From Shewanella zhangzhouensis (lineage in GTDB: Bacteria > Pseudomonadota > Gammaproteobacteria > Enterobacterales > Shewanellaceae): a stretch of DNA of 64,000 nucleotides. The notes beneath the pieces are model-generated. The model saw only the letters and a program-made list of their open reading frames with translations. It was not told the origin of the DNA and ran no database searches. Each line of letters begins with the position of its first letter. Within the stretch, counting starts at the first letter, position 1. The stretch covers positions 2,540,501-2,604,500 of the forward strand of contig NZ_CP080414.1 of NCBI RefSeq assembly GCF_019457615.1, read 5' to 3'. A program made the translations under genes and the position numbers. Positions 56,577 through 64,000 of this stretch are shown one piece after another.

Positions 56577-58854
56577 CTTCCCGCCTCCACGCTGCGGCTC
56601 CGATGGCAATCAGCACCAGCATGCCACCGGCCAACATCAATCCCAGGCTGCCCGACGCGGTTTGGGGCAATCTGCCGCCCTGCCAGCCATTGGGCGTCGC
56701 CTCCGGTAACCTGGCATCCAGTCCCTGGCCGTGTGAGACCCGGGTTTTATCCACGGCAATCAGGCTGGTGTGGGCTGTGACCAGGTGATATTCCAGCCCC
56801 AAAGCCACGGTGGCAGCGCGCCGCTGGGTGGGTGTTAATGTCTGGCGGGCAAGGTCATCAACGCGGGCTTTGCCATACTGCAGATCAAGGCCGCTGCCAT
56901 TGGGTACAGGACGAGGAGTAAGTTTGCGCTCCCAGGTTTGGCCGTCGGTATTGCCTTTGACTACGATGGGCATCAGCGTATCGGGCACGGCTCTGAGGCT
57001 CAGGTTAAGAGCCTCGCCCGCATATAAGTCGGGCAATACTGCAGGCACGGCATCCACAGGCCGACCGTCAGCCCAGGTCACAGAGAGGTCACTGACCACC
57101 GGGTGCTCAATACGGCTTAGGAGCTGATTCATATTCTCTGCCACTTCACCGCCATGACCGATAAAGGTGAAGCTGCCACGTCCTGCGGCGGCGGCACGGC
57201 TCATGAAATAACCGTTTGGCGCGGCGCCGATGGCCACGGGGAAAAGCCGCGATTGTCCAAGACGGCGCTCAATCAAACCAAACAGCGCATCTTCCCCGTT
57301 GACAGCGCCATCCGTGATAAAGAGCACCTGCCGTAACCGTTTTGTGTCAGCGCTTCCCCGGGTAGGCATTTTAAGGGCAAGCTCCAGGGCAGATGCCATC
57401 TCAGTACCGCCATCCGCCTCGAGGCTGCGCACAAATTGCTGCGCCGCCCCCAGATTAAATGCCGTGGCGGGTTTGGCATCGGGCCAAAGCGGCCTTGCCT
57501 CATTGGAAAATGCAATGATATTGAAGCTATCCTCTGGCCCCAGACCGCCCAGCGCGTGGATAAGGGCGCTTCTGGCCTGCACCATGGAATCTCCTGCCAT
57601 GGAGCCGGAGGTATCAATCACCAGCACCAGCTCCCGCGCCAGCCGATTGGCCAAATCGGGTTGCGGTGGCATAAAGGCCAGTAAGCCGTGGCTGTAGTCA
57701 CCCTGCACAACATCCACCCGGGCATATTCATCCTGAGCGGCTCTATCCTGAGCAGTTTCATATTGAGTGTTTGTGATTGCCACAGCTCCGGGATAGCTGT
57801 AGCCCGGTTGCACCAAAAAGTCTGCAACCGGCTCATTGCCCTCATTAATTACCCAGGACAGCACCAGATCCCTGTCTGCCTCGGTGTCAGGACACAGTGA
57901 CAACTGCCAGCCACCTTCGCGATAACTCTGCTCACACAAGCCATGGGTTGGACTTTCTACCGCCGCAACAGCAAAGCCAAAAATACTGGCGCTCAGCGAC
58001 AGCGAGGGTGTTGGGGTGTCTGCCTGAGCCTCTGTCCGGGTGGCGGGCCAAAAACCTGCGGCCGTAAGATGATTACCGCCCGCAGCCCCCAATTCCCCGG
58101 ATATTGGGGACTCATCTGACACTCCATCCTGCGCCGACAGCAGCACAGCTGATGCGCCATATCTAGGTGTCTGCGCAGTGGGGATTCGGAGCTCAACCCG
58201 GCCCGCTTGAGGACGCAGAACCTCCTGATAATCGATGCTGACGGTGAGGGTTTCGCCGGGCATGAAATTGGCAATCCGCGTCGAAAAAAGATTACTTTCA
58301 CTGTGGCTCACCAGACTCGCCCGTTTCCCGTCCCGCTTTGCCTGTTGGAATACCCTCTCCGCGTGAGCTTTTTCCTGAATGTCCCCTTCAATCAGGCGTT
58401 CGCCGATGGTAAGGCGCATACCACTTACCGCCGCATTGGGCGCCAGCGCAAAGCGGTAGTGGCCGTTTATTACCCGATTACTGTGATTTTTAAAAGTTTG
58501 AGACACAGTGACCCGGCTGACCAAGGCACTGACCTTAACCGTGTAGCGGGTATCGAGTGCAAGACTGACGCGCTCGGTACCATCGTCTTCAAACACCAGC
58601 TCACCGCCATGGCCCGGCGCTATGATATCGCCGGGTGCGGGGCCAGCCATTTGCCTATCAATAGGCTCAGCAATTGACCCGGCGCGAGGCAAGGCAACGG
58701 GCTGTGCGCCGCTGGCAACACTGGCATTGACTGCGCCTGGTGCCATCAGCACCGCCATCACCGCCAGCGCAGTCAGGCCTCGTTTCGTCTCCAATGCAGA
58801 CGCCACTTCTGCAAACGTCACTGCAGGCGCCGTCTTCCCTGGTCTGTGTATCAT
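56563..58854 (-). CDS. Sortase substrate: VIT and von Willebrand A domain protein with LPQTA sorting signal
   Basis: A 763-residue exported protein matching the marine proteobacterial sortase target family. It has a long N-region and a hydrophobic signal (about 25-44, TALAVMAVLMAPGAVNA). A VIT domain (about 90-220) includes VSALVSRVTVSQTFKNHSNRVINGHYRF and FSTRIANFMPGETLTVSIDYQ. The vWA domain (about 408-580) has an intact MIDAS (D414-T-S-G-S418). The C-terminus is LPQTA at 729-733, a membrane helix and the basic WRRED. The start at 58854 is chosen for AAGGA seven bases upstream; frames from 58917 or 58878 are less likely. It lies 73 bp after pdsO and overlaps the sortase gene. Confidence 0.93.
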   Translation of the reverse strand: MIHRPGKTAPAVTFAEVASALETKRGLTALAVMAVLMAPGAVNASVASGAQPVALPRAGSIAEPIDRQMAGPAPGDIIAPGHGGELVFEDDGTERVSLALDTRYTVKVSALVSRVTVSQTFKNHSNRVINGHYRFALAPNAAVSGMRLTIGERLIEGDIQEKAHAERVFQQAKRDGKRASLVSHSESNLFSTRIANFMPGETLTVSIDYQEVLRPQAGRVELRIPTAQTPRYGASAVLLSAQDGVSDESPISGELGAAGGNHLTAAGFWPATRTEAQADTPTPSLSLSASIFGFAVAAVESPTHGLCEQSYREGGWQLSLCPDTEADRDLVLSWVINEGNEPVADFLVQPGYSYPGAVAITNTQYETAQDRAAQDEYARVDVVQGDYSHGLLAFMPPQPDLANRLARELVLVIDTSGSMAGDSMVQARSALIHALGGLGPEDSFNIIAFSNEARPLWPDAKPATAFNLGAAQQFVRSLEADGGTEMASALELALKMPTRGSADTKRLRQVLFITDGAVNGEDALFGLIERRLGQSRLFPVAIGAAPNGYFMSRAAAAGRGSFTFIGHGGEVAENMNQLLSRIEHPVVSDLSVTWADGRPVDAVPAVLPDLYAGEALNLSLRAVPDTLMPIVVKGNTDGQTWERKLTPRPVPNGSGLDLQYGKARVDDLARQTLTPTQRRAATVALGLEYHLVTAHTSLIAVDKTRVSHGQGLDARLPEATPNGWQGGRLPQTASGSLGLMLAGGMLVLIAIGAAAWRREDEAV

Positions 58855-58927
58855 GCTGTTATCCTTGGAACCCTTCATTACCCTTGCCCTTCCCTTGGGA
58901 TTACCCTCGCCAGTCATTGACTGTTTA

Positions 58928-59650
58928 TCAGTGTGTTGCCGCCATACTGGTATCCGCGGGAACCAGTTCGAGGGTCACGCGCCGGTCAAAAAAGTCACTT
59001 TCAAAGCCCGCATCAGCACTGAGAGGCGCTGTGGCGCCAAAGGCCTGTCCCTGGAGTCTGTCTGATGCCACACCGGCACTGACGAGATAGGCTTTCACAT
59101 TGGCGAGGCGCTGCTCAGACAGGGCCTGGTTGTAGTCACTGTCTCCACGGCGGTCGGCAAAGCCTTTCAAATCGATAACCAGATCAGGCTGGGCTTCCAT
59201 CACACGGGCAACGGCCTGCAGTTGGTTTTGAAAATGCGGTTCAATCTCCGACGAGCCGGTTTTGAACTGCACATTGAGCCCCAGCGTAAGCTCGGTCAGT
59301 TTGGCCTCACGGGCCGTTTGCAGGGTATTCAGCTGGGCGCGGGTAATGGCATAGTCACTGGCGAGGGCATCATAATTGGCACTTTTTTGAGCCAAGCGTT
59401 CAATTTCGGCATCCTGGGTGGCGAGAGCCAGCTTATGGTCCTTAATCTCTTCCTCATCACCGACGGATTTTCCGATAATGCCACCGGCAAAGGCGCCTAT
59501 GATGGCGCCTACGGGTCCACCCACGGCAGCGCCAATCAGGGCACCTGAGCCCAAACCGACAAGTTCTTCGTTATGGTCGCGCTCAGCGGCATTGGCCGCA
59601 GGTGCAATCAGAGCCAGAGAAATAACTGAAGCGAGTAATTGGGTTTTCAT
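58928..59650 (-). CDS. pdsO: OmpA-family protein of the dedicated sortase system (PdsO-like)
   Basis: A 240-residue exported protein. Signal peptide about 1-21 (LLASVISLALIAPAANA). A glycine-zipper segment follows (LGSGALIGAAVGGPVGAIIGAFAGGIIG, about 33-60), expected to insert in a membrane. Then come a coiled coil (about 65-115) and an OmpA C-terminal peptidoglycan-binding domain. The last has VQFKTGSSEIEPHFQNQLQAVARVM and LKGFADRRGDSDYNQALSEQRLANVKAYL. Such proteins accompany class GN sortases and may connect the system to the cell wall. First gene of the leftward pdsO-target-sortase unit. Confidence 0.9.
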   Translation of the reverse strand: MKTQLLASVISLALIAPAANAAERDHNEELVGLGSGALIGAAVGGPVGAIIGAFAGGIIGKSVGDEEEIKDHKLALATQDAEIERLAQKSANYDALASDYAITRAQLNTLQTAREAKLTELTLGLNVQFKTGSSEIEPHFQNQLQAVARVMEAQPDLVIDLKGFADRRGDSDYNQALSEQRLANVKAYLVSAGVASDRLQGQAFGATAPLSADAGFESDFFDRRVTLELVPADTSMAATH

Positions 59651-59786
59651 AAGTCATCATTCCTTGTTGGACTGCCGGACCTGCCGGCCTGTTGGTGATG
59701 AACTTATTTAACCCCCCGCTCGTGGCAATCAAAGGGAGTAAAAATGGCGCTTTGCCTATCAATTGTGGCAACAAAATGGCAATCAC

Positions 59787-59847
59787 AGCCCCAGACTTTC
59801 AATGGGGCTAAATTGCTGTATAGTCAGCCATAGATTGAATTAGCCCC
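59787..59847 (+). promoter_or_regulatory. Inverted repeats around the likely pdsR promoter
   Basis: AGCCCCA (59787-59793), TGGGGCTAAATT (59803-59814) and AATTAGCCCC (59838-59847) are alternating half-sites of one motif. They bracket TATAGT (59819-59824), a likely -10 for pdsR. The arrangement suits a dimeric response regulator binding its own promoter; this is inference. The rest of the 238-bp gap, 59651-59888, should also hold the pdsO promoter. Confidence 0.5.
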
Positions 59848-59888
59848 TGCAAAAATTGGCCTCGCGCCCGCTGTTATTGAGTCACGCC

Positions 59889-60584
59889 ATGAAACGAATT
59901 GCCATCGTCGAAGATGAAGCCGCCATCCGCGAAAACTACAAAGATGTGCTCCAGTCCCATGGGTATCTGGTGCAAACCTTTGCCAATCGTCCCGATGCCA
60001 TGCTGGCGTTTCAAACCCGGCTCCCGGATTTGGCCATCATAGATATTGGTCTTGGGGAAGAAATCGATGGCGGGTTCACCCTGTGTCAGGGACTCAGAGC
60101 CCTGTCGCCCACCATACCCATTATCTTTTTGACCGCCCGCGACAGTGACTTTGATACTGTGACCGGCCTTCGGCTGGGGGCGGACGACTATCTATCCAAG
60201 GAAGTGAGTTTTCCGCATCTGCTGGCACGGCTGGCCGCCCTGTTTCGCCGCTGTGAACAGCTTAAGGCACCGGCTACACCGGATAACCTGATGACCCGTG
60301 GGCACCTGACCATAGATGCCAACCGAATTCAGGTGTACTGGCGCGACGAGCCAATTGAACTGACGGTGACCGAATTTTGGATGGTGCATGCCCTTGCACG
60401 ACATCCGGGCCATGTGAAAAGCCGCACCGAGCTGATGCAGGAAGCAAAAATCTACGTGGATGACAGCACCATCACCAGCCATGTAAAGCGCATTCGCAAA
60501 AAGTTCATCGCGGCCGACACCGAGTTTGATTGCATAGATACCGTCTATGGCATGGGTTATCGCTGGGACAGCCAGAGTTCATGA
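59889..60584 (+). CDS. pdsR: OmpR-family response regulator of the dedicated sortase system
   Basis: A 231-residue two-component regulator. Receiver domain: MKRIAIVEDEAAIRENYKDVL (acidic pocket), phosphoacceptor D52 in LAIIDIGLGEE, Thr in IIFLTARDSDFDTV and Lys in DDYLSKEVSFPHLLARL. The C-terminal winged helix (about 135-230) has IELTVTEFWMVHALARHPGHVKSRTELMQEAKIYVDDSTITSHVKRIRKKF and ends DTVYGMGYRW, typical of OmpR/PhoB. The ATG at 59889 is chosen by homology; the 11 codons from 59856 are not conserved. It overlaps pdsS by ATGA. Confidence 0.94.
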   Translation: MKRIAIVEDEAAIRENYKDVLQSHGYLVQTFANRPDAMLAFQTRLPDLAIIDIGLGEEIDGGFTLCQGLRALSPTIPIIFLTARDSDFDTVTGLRLGADDYLSKEVSFPHLLARLAALFRRCEQLKAPATPDNLMTRGHLTIDANRIQVYWRDEPIELTVTEFWMVHALARHPGHVKSRTELMQEAKIYVDDSTITSHVKRIRKKFIAADTEFDCIDTVYGMGYRWDSQSS

Positions 60585-62740
60585 TCCGCCTGCCACTGGG
60601 CCTTCGCGCCAAAGTCGTTATTCTCTCGCTGTTTTTGCTGTGCCTGCCCTGGCTTGGCTACCAATATGTGTGGGAGATGGAAAAGTATCTGCGTCACGGC
60701 CAGGAACGAACCCTGGAGGGCACCACCCAGGCACTGGCCACCGCGCTGCACGAGCGCCCGCGGCTGTTCGACAGTCAGGCGAGCTTTTTATCCCAGGTGG
60801 AAAAACGCAAAGATCTCTATGCCCACCCGCTGTCGGGCCCCATTCAGCTCGACGGAAAACTGGATGATTGGGAGCCTTACCGCAGCAAGGCAATGCACTA
60901 TGGTGCAGATATGCAGCTGATGAGAGACTCACAAAGCAACCTCAGCTTCAACCATATGATTGGCCGATACGGCAATTACCTGTACGCCTTTTTTGAAGTC
61001 ACCGACCCGGCGCCTGTGTATCGAGGTCGCAACAGTCTGAGGGTGGACAGAAACGATCACCTGGCCATCGCTACCCTCGATGGCAGCAATTTTTTCCACC
61101 GCTACGTGGTGGCCACACAAAAAGATGGCTGGGTGAACGCGTTCGAACTGCCTGGTGACCCTCAGCTCAGTTTGCCCGCACTGCCAGAGGTCCGTATTCA
61201 GGGGCAGTGGCACACCACGGCTCAGGGTTACAACATCGAGCTCAGGATCCCGCTGGAGATGCTTGGCGGTAAAATCAGCTTTGCCCTCCACGATGTCAAC
61301 AGTCCCAAGAGTCGCGATCTGGTCGGGATAACGGGCACCTCCCGTACCGACAGCCCCGATAATCTGGGGACTGTACTGGTGCCTTCTCCGGAAATTGAAG
61401 CCATCATCAAAGGTATGGGGCACAACAGCGCCCGTATCTGGGTGGTGGACAGACACGGGCGGGTGCTGGCGCGCTCCGGTGATATTAAAAACAGCGACAG
61501 CATCTGGACCAAGGCCATAGGGAATGAACGTCCCGAAGGCGCTTTTGAGCATTGGGTACAGGAGTATCTCTACCCGCTTTACTATCGGGTGCTCACCAAA
61601 CCGCCTGAGGACTTTATCGATGGTCTGCAGGACTCCACTGAGCTCGAAGGCAGCCACATTCAGCGGGCGCTTTCCGGCAAGCCCGGCAGCACCTGGCGCC
61701 TGACCCCGGACAACAAGGCCGTGGTTCTGGCGGCGGCCAGCCCCATTTGGATTGATGATAAGGTGATGGGCGCCGTGGTGGCCGAAGAAACCACCCATGG
61801 GATCCGCACCTTAAGAAACCGTGCTCTGGAGAAGCTTTTCAATGTGATCCTGACCATCATGAGCATGGGCACGCTGGCACTGTTTTTCTTTGCTTCCAAT
61901 ATCTCAAGCCGTATTCGTAATCTCAGGGATCAGGCAGAAAGCGCCATTGATGCCCAGGGGCGGGTCAAGGCCAGCATCAGTCCGTCACAGTCGCTGGATG
62001 AAATAGGCGACCTGTCGCGCTCACTGGCTGGCATGGTGCAGCGTTTGTCCCAGTACACCCATTATCTGGAGAATATGTCGTCACGATTGGGCCACGAGCT
62101 GAGAACCCCGGTGGCCGTGGTGCGTTCAAGCCTTGAGCATCTCTCTATGCTGAGCCTTGGGGACGACAGGCAAAAGTACGTCGACCGTGCCCAGGAAGGC
62201 GTGAGTCGCTTAAGCCTTATCCTCGCCAATATGAGCGAAGCCACCCGTTTGGAAGAGTCTTTGTCTCAATCCGACAAGGTACGTTTCGATGCCAAGACGG
62301 TGATAAAGGGTTGTGTTCAGGGCTACCAAATCACCTACCCAGGCGTTGCGTTGGCGCTGACGATTGAAGAGGGAGGCTACCCGGTGCGCGGCGTGCCCGA
62401 GTATCTGGCGCAGCTCATGGATAAGCTGATAAGCAATGCACTGGAATTTATGACGCCGGATACGCCCATCAATATCAGCCTCAGTCACAGCCATAAGAAG
62501 CTCAAGCTCAGCGTCATGAATCAGGGGCCGCTGCTGCCTGAGGACATGGCAGAGCGCATCTTCGACTCCATGGTCACTGTGCGTCCACCGGCGCAGGATA
62601 ATAAACCGCACCTCGGATTGGGTTTGTATATTGCACGGCTGATTGCGGAATTTCACGGCGGCGATATCAAGGCAGAAAATCTCGCCGGTAACGACGGTGT
62701 CCGACTATCCGTGTCAATGCCGCTTGAGTCTGCACCTTGA
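60581..62740 (+). CDS. pdsS: Sensor histidine kinase of the dedicated sortase system
   Basis: A 719-residue membrane kinase. Helices lie at about 12-30 and 420-440. The large periplasmic part (31-415) contains a region (about 85-260) with IQLDGKLDDWEPYR, YLYAFFEVTD, NDHLAIATLDG and YNIELRIPLEMLGGKISFALHDVN. This pattern resembles CBM9/DOMON-type ligand-binding folds. A HAMP domain follows (about 441-495). The H-box is RLGHELRTPVAVV with H505. ATP-binding boxes are seen as LDKLISNALEFM and HLGLGLYIARLIAEFHGG, so the enzyme looks competent. The ATG at 60581 overlaps the pdsR stop codon (ATGA). Confidence 0.92.
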   Translation: MIRLPLGLRAKVVILSLFLLCLPWLGYQYVWEMEKYLRHGQERTLEGTTQALATALHERPRLFDSQASFLSQVEKRKDLYAHPLSGPIQLDGKLDDWEPYRSKAMHYGADMQLMRDSQSNLSFNHMIGRYGNYLYAFFEVTDPAPVYRGRNSLRVDRNDHLAIATLDGSNFFHRYVVATQKDGWVNAFELPGDPQLSLPALPEVRIQGQWHTTAQGYNIELRIPLEMLGGKISFALHDVNSPKSRDLVGITGTSRTDSPDNLGTVLVPSPEIEAIIKGMGHNSARIWVVDRHGRVLARSGDIKNSDSIWTKAIGNERPEGAFEHWVQEYLYPLYYRVLTKPPEDFIDGLQDSTELEGSHIQRALSGKPGSTWRLTPDNKAVVLAAASPIWIDDKVMGAVVAEETTHGIRTLRNRALEKLFNVILTIMSMGTLALFFFASNISSRIRNLRDQAESAIDAQGRVKASISPSQSLDEIGDLSRSLAGMVQRLSQYTHYLENMSSRLGHELRTPVAVVRSSLEHLSMLSLGDDRQKYVDRAQEGVSRLSLILANMSEATRLEESLSQSDKVRFDAKTVIKGCVQGYQITYPGVALALTIEEGGYPVRGVPEYLAQLMDKLISNALEFMTPDTPINISLSHSHKKLKLSVMNQGPLLPEDMAERIFDSMVTVRPPAQDNKPHLGLGLYIARLIAEFHGGDIKAENLAGNDGVRLSVSMPLESAP

Positions 62741-62786
62741 CTGAACCCAAACGCCCTCAATTAACGGAATGACTGAGCGGCTCTGA

Positions 62787-62810
62787 GGGCAAGCAGGTTA
62801 AACCTTGCCC
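62787..62810 (+). terminator. Hairpin after pdsS
   Basis: GGGCAAG-CAGGTTAAAC-CTTGCCC, followed by TGTTTACG. An alternative stem GCCCTCA (62753-62759) with TGAGGGC (62784-62790) shares bases with it, so the two are mutually exclusive. The T run is poor. Confidence 0.45.
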
Positions 62811-62896
62811 TGTTTACGCCACTCTTGTAGCTTTGCAGCGTGAACCATGATGTATTCATCCTGGTACATGTATTAAGGGATTATCAGGGACGCATA

Positions 62897-63898
62897 ATGA
62901 AAAGTACGGACAAAATCACAGCCTCACATGTTGCCACTGTTGCTCAGCCACGCATCAAGCATGGGGTGAAGGCACTTGCCTTAACTTCCCTGCTCGGTGT
63001 GGCCGCCTTTTCAAGCAGCGTCCAGGCCACAGTCCAAAACGCACAGTTATCCCAACCACATGCTCCCTGCGTTGATGACAAGTGGCCAAAGTCTCGACTG
63101 ATAAGCCTTGCCAGCAACCAGTTTGAGCTGCCGGATGCCGACCGGGAAACCATGGTATTGAGGCTGGTCAGCTGCCTTGCAGAAACCGACCCCGAGCTTA
63201 GAGACTCGGTCGCCTTCAATGGATTAAGCCATTGGCTCAGGGCAAGCGCCCTTGAAAAAGAGACGGTGAACGGCCTTTATACAAGGCTATCCAAAGAAGT
63301 CCGGCAGCAAAAAAATGACCCCGATGGTGTCTACTTTCCCTTTGCCATACTGACCCTGTCGGAAGTGGCCAGAGTCGACAGGGTAAGCCCATTTCTTGAA
63401 TCTGCTGAGCGGGATGCCTTCAGTAAACTGGCCGCAGACACCATGGCGTCAACCCGGGATTATCGCGGCTTCGATGACACCCTCGGCTGGCGCCATCAGG
63501 TGGCACACAGCGCCGATTTGCTGCTGCAACTCATCCTCAATCCGGCGCTGTCACAGGCATCCATAATGCAGCTGGTTGAATCATTACAAACCCAGCTCAG
63601 TCCGGCCGGGCATTTTTATGTCTATGGCGAGCCGGAGCGGCTGGCCCGTCCGGTGCTCTACGCCATGCTAAGGGACGATATTCCAGAGGAATTTTGGCAC
63701 AGCCAATTAACCAAGTGGAGCACGCCTACCCATATCGACAGTTGGGACAAGGCATTTACCTCCAACACAGGGCTTGCCGAGCGCCATAATCGCCGGGCAT
63801 TTTTCAGTGCCCTGCTGCTTGGTGTATCTGGCAGCAAGCAGCCCAGGTTGCTTGCGCTGCAGCCCGCCATTCAGGCGGCAATGAAAAAGCTGCCCTGA
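62897..63898 (+). CDS. Exported DUF2785-like protein
   Basis: A 333-residue protein with a signal peptide (about 20-43, HGVKALALTSLLGVAAFSSSVQA). The mature part is all-helical. It includes YFPFAILTLSEVARVD, FDDTLGWRHQVAHSADLLLQLILNPAL and GEPERLARPVLYAMLRDDI, which match the DUF2785 pattern as I know it. HxxxHxAD in WRHQVAHSAD could bind metal, but no activity is established. DUF2785 proteins are usually cytosolic, so the signal peptide is noteworthy. The ATG at 62897 has AGGGA seven bases upstream. It lies 156 bp after pdsS in the same direction; membership of that operon is uncertain. Confidence 0.78.
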   Translation: MKSTDKITASHVATVAQPRIKHGVKALALTSLLGVAAFSSSVQATVQNAQLSQPHAPCVDDKWPKSRLISLASNQFELPDADRETMVLRLVSCLAETDPELRDSVAFNGLSHWLRASALEKETVNGLYTRLSKEVRQQKNDPDGVYFPFAILTLSEVARVDRVSPFLESAERDAFSKLAADTMASTRDYRGFDDTLGWRHQVAHSADLLLQLILNPALSQASIMQLVESLQTQLSPAGHFYVYGEPERLARPVLYAMLRDDIPEEFWHSQLTKWSTPTHIDSWDKAFTSNTGLAERHNRRAFFSALLLGVSGSKQPRLLALQPAIQAAMKKLP

Positions 63899-63986
63899 CA
63901 CAGATGGTCTGGGGCAGTATCTCAGTTTAATTTAGCCATCCATATGGTAAGATGGCCAAATTCTCATTCCAGGGGCAGGACGCAGC

Positions 63987-64000
63987 ATGTCAGATAAACC
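63987..64000 (+). CDS. Start of a further gene, 3' partial
   Basis: ATG at 63987 with AGGA six bases upstream opens the frame MSDK before the window ends. The product cannot be identified from four codons. The 88 bp upstream contain CATATGGTAAGATGG, a possible -10 region. Confidence 0.5.

Noticed and set aside
60929..61798. 289-codon minus-strand frame inside pdsS
   Set aside because: Antisense shadow of the sensor region; no ribosome binding site or known domain.

Overview
The window looks like one contiguous stretch of a gammaproteobacterial chromosome, most probably Shewanella or a close relative. The basis is gene content and order: pheS-pheT-ihfA, the yceD-rpmF-plsX-fabH-fabD-fabG-acpP-fabF block, an hdfR/maoP/rimK neighbourhood, speE-speA-speD, and a dedicated class GN sortase system. 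Species cannot be fixed from sequence reading alone. Coding density is high, genes run on both strands, and I saw no rRNA, tRNA, insertion sequence, prophage or CRISPR array.

Layout. 1-6.1 kb: the tail of hisIE, then on the minus strand a GAF-GGDEF diguanylate cyclase, lpxM and pheS-pheT-ihfA. 6.5-10.7 kb: a chemotaxis receptor behind a near-consensus FliA promoter, and a large membrane sensor with a degenerate kinase-like end. 10.7-14.1 kb: an exported tandem-DTG protease-like protein, SpoIIAA-like and small conserved proteins, YceI, a cold-shock protein and pdxH. 14.4-18.2 kb: polyamine genes speE-speA-speD, with SpeD of the eukaryotic type. 19-30.8 kb: an S1-type RNA-binding protein, yceH, an ABC exporter pair, a second cold-shock gene, rlmA, sbcB, cdd, a beta-hydroxyacid dehydrogenase, an FGGY kinase and an acyl-CoA thioesterase. 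30.9-37.2 kb: the fatty-acid synthesis cluster, including rpmF (56 codons). 37.6-44 kb: a Maf pyrophosphatase gene, a HAD phosphatase, rluC and rne with a long leader. 44-55.9 kb: a SulP transporter, an MsrB-MsrA fusion, a 2OG-Fe(II) oxygenase, rbgA/ylqF, a low-molecular-weight phosphatase, an exported ATP-dependent DNA ligase, dgkA, hdfR, maoP-rimK, an outer-membrane barrel and a second diguanylate cyclase.

55.9-62.7 kb is the most distinctive part. A sortase, its vault/VIT plus von Willebrand A substrate with an LPQTA sorting signal, and an OmpA-like glycine-zipper protein run leftward. A two-component pair (pdsR-pdsS) runs rightward from the shared 238-bp gap. This matches the architecture known as the proteobacterial dedicated sortase system, whose biological role is largely unknown. 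The gap carries three GGGGCT-type half-sites around the likely -10 of pdsR, a candidate autoregulatory operator. The PdsS periplasmic part resembles a CBM9/DOMON-type ligand-binding fold. An exported DUF2785-like protein follows, and the window ends at the first codons of another gene.

Other points of note: a protein with two covalently linked retropepsin-like DTG domains; a eukaryotic-type S-adenosylmethionine decarboxylase; a kinase-like sensor lacking the catalytic His and ATP-binding boxes; four 17-bp tandem repeats before the second diguanylate cyclase; and candidate leader regions for pheS, rne, acpP and a cold-shock gene.
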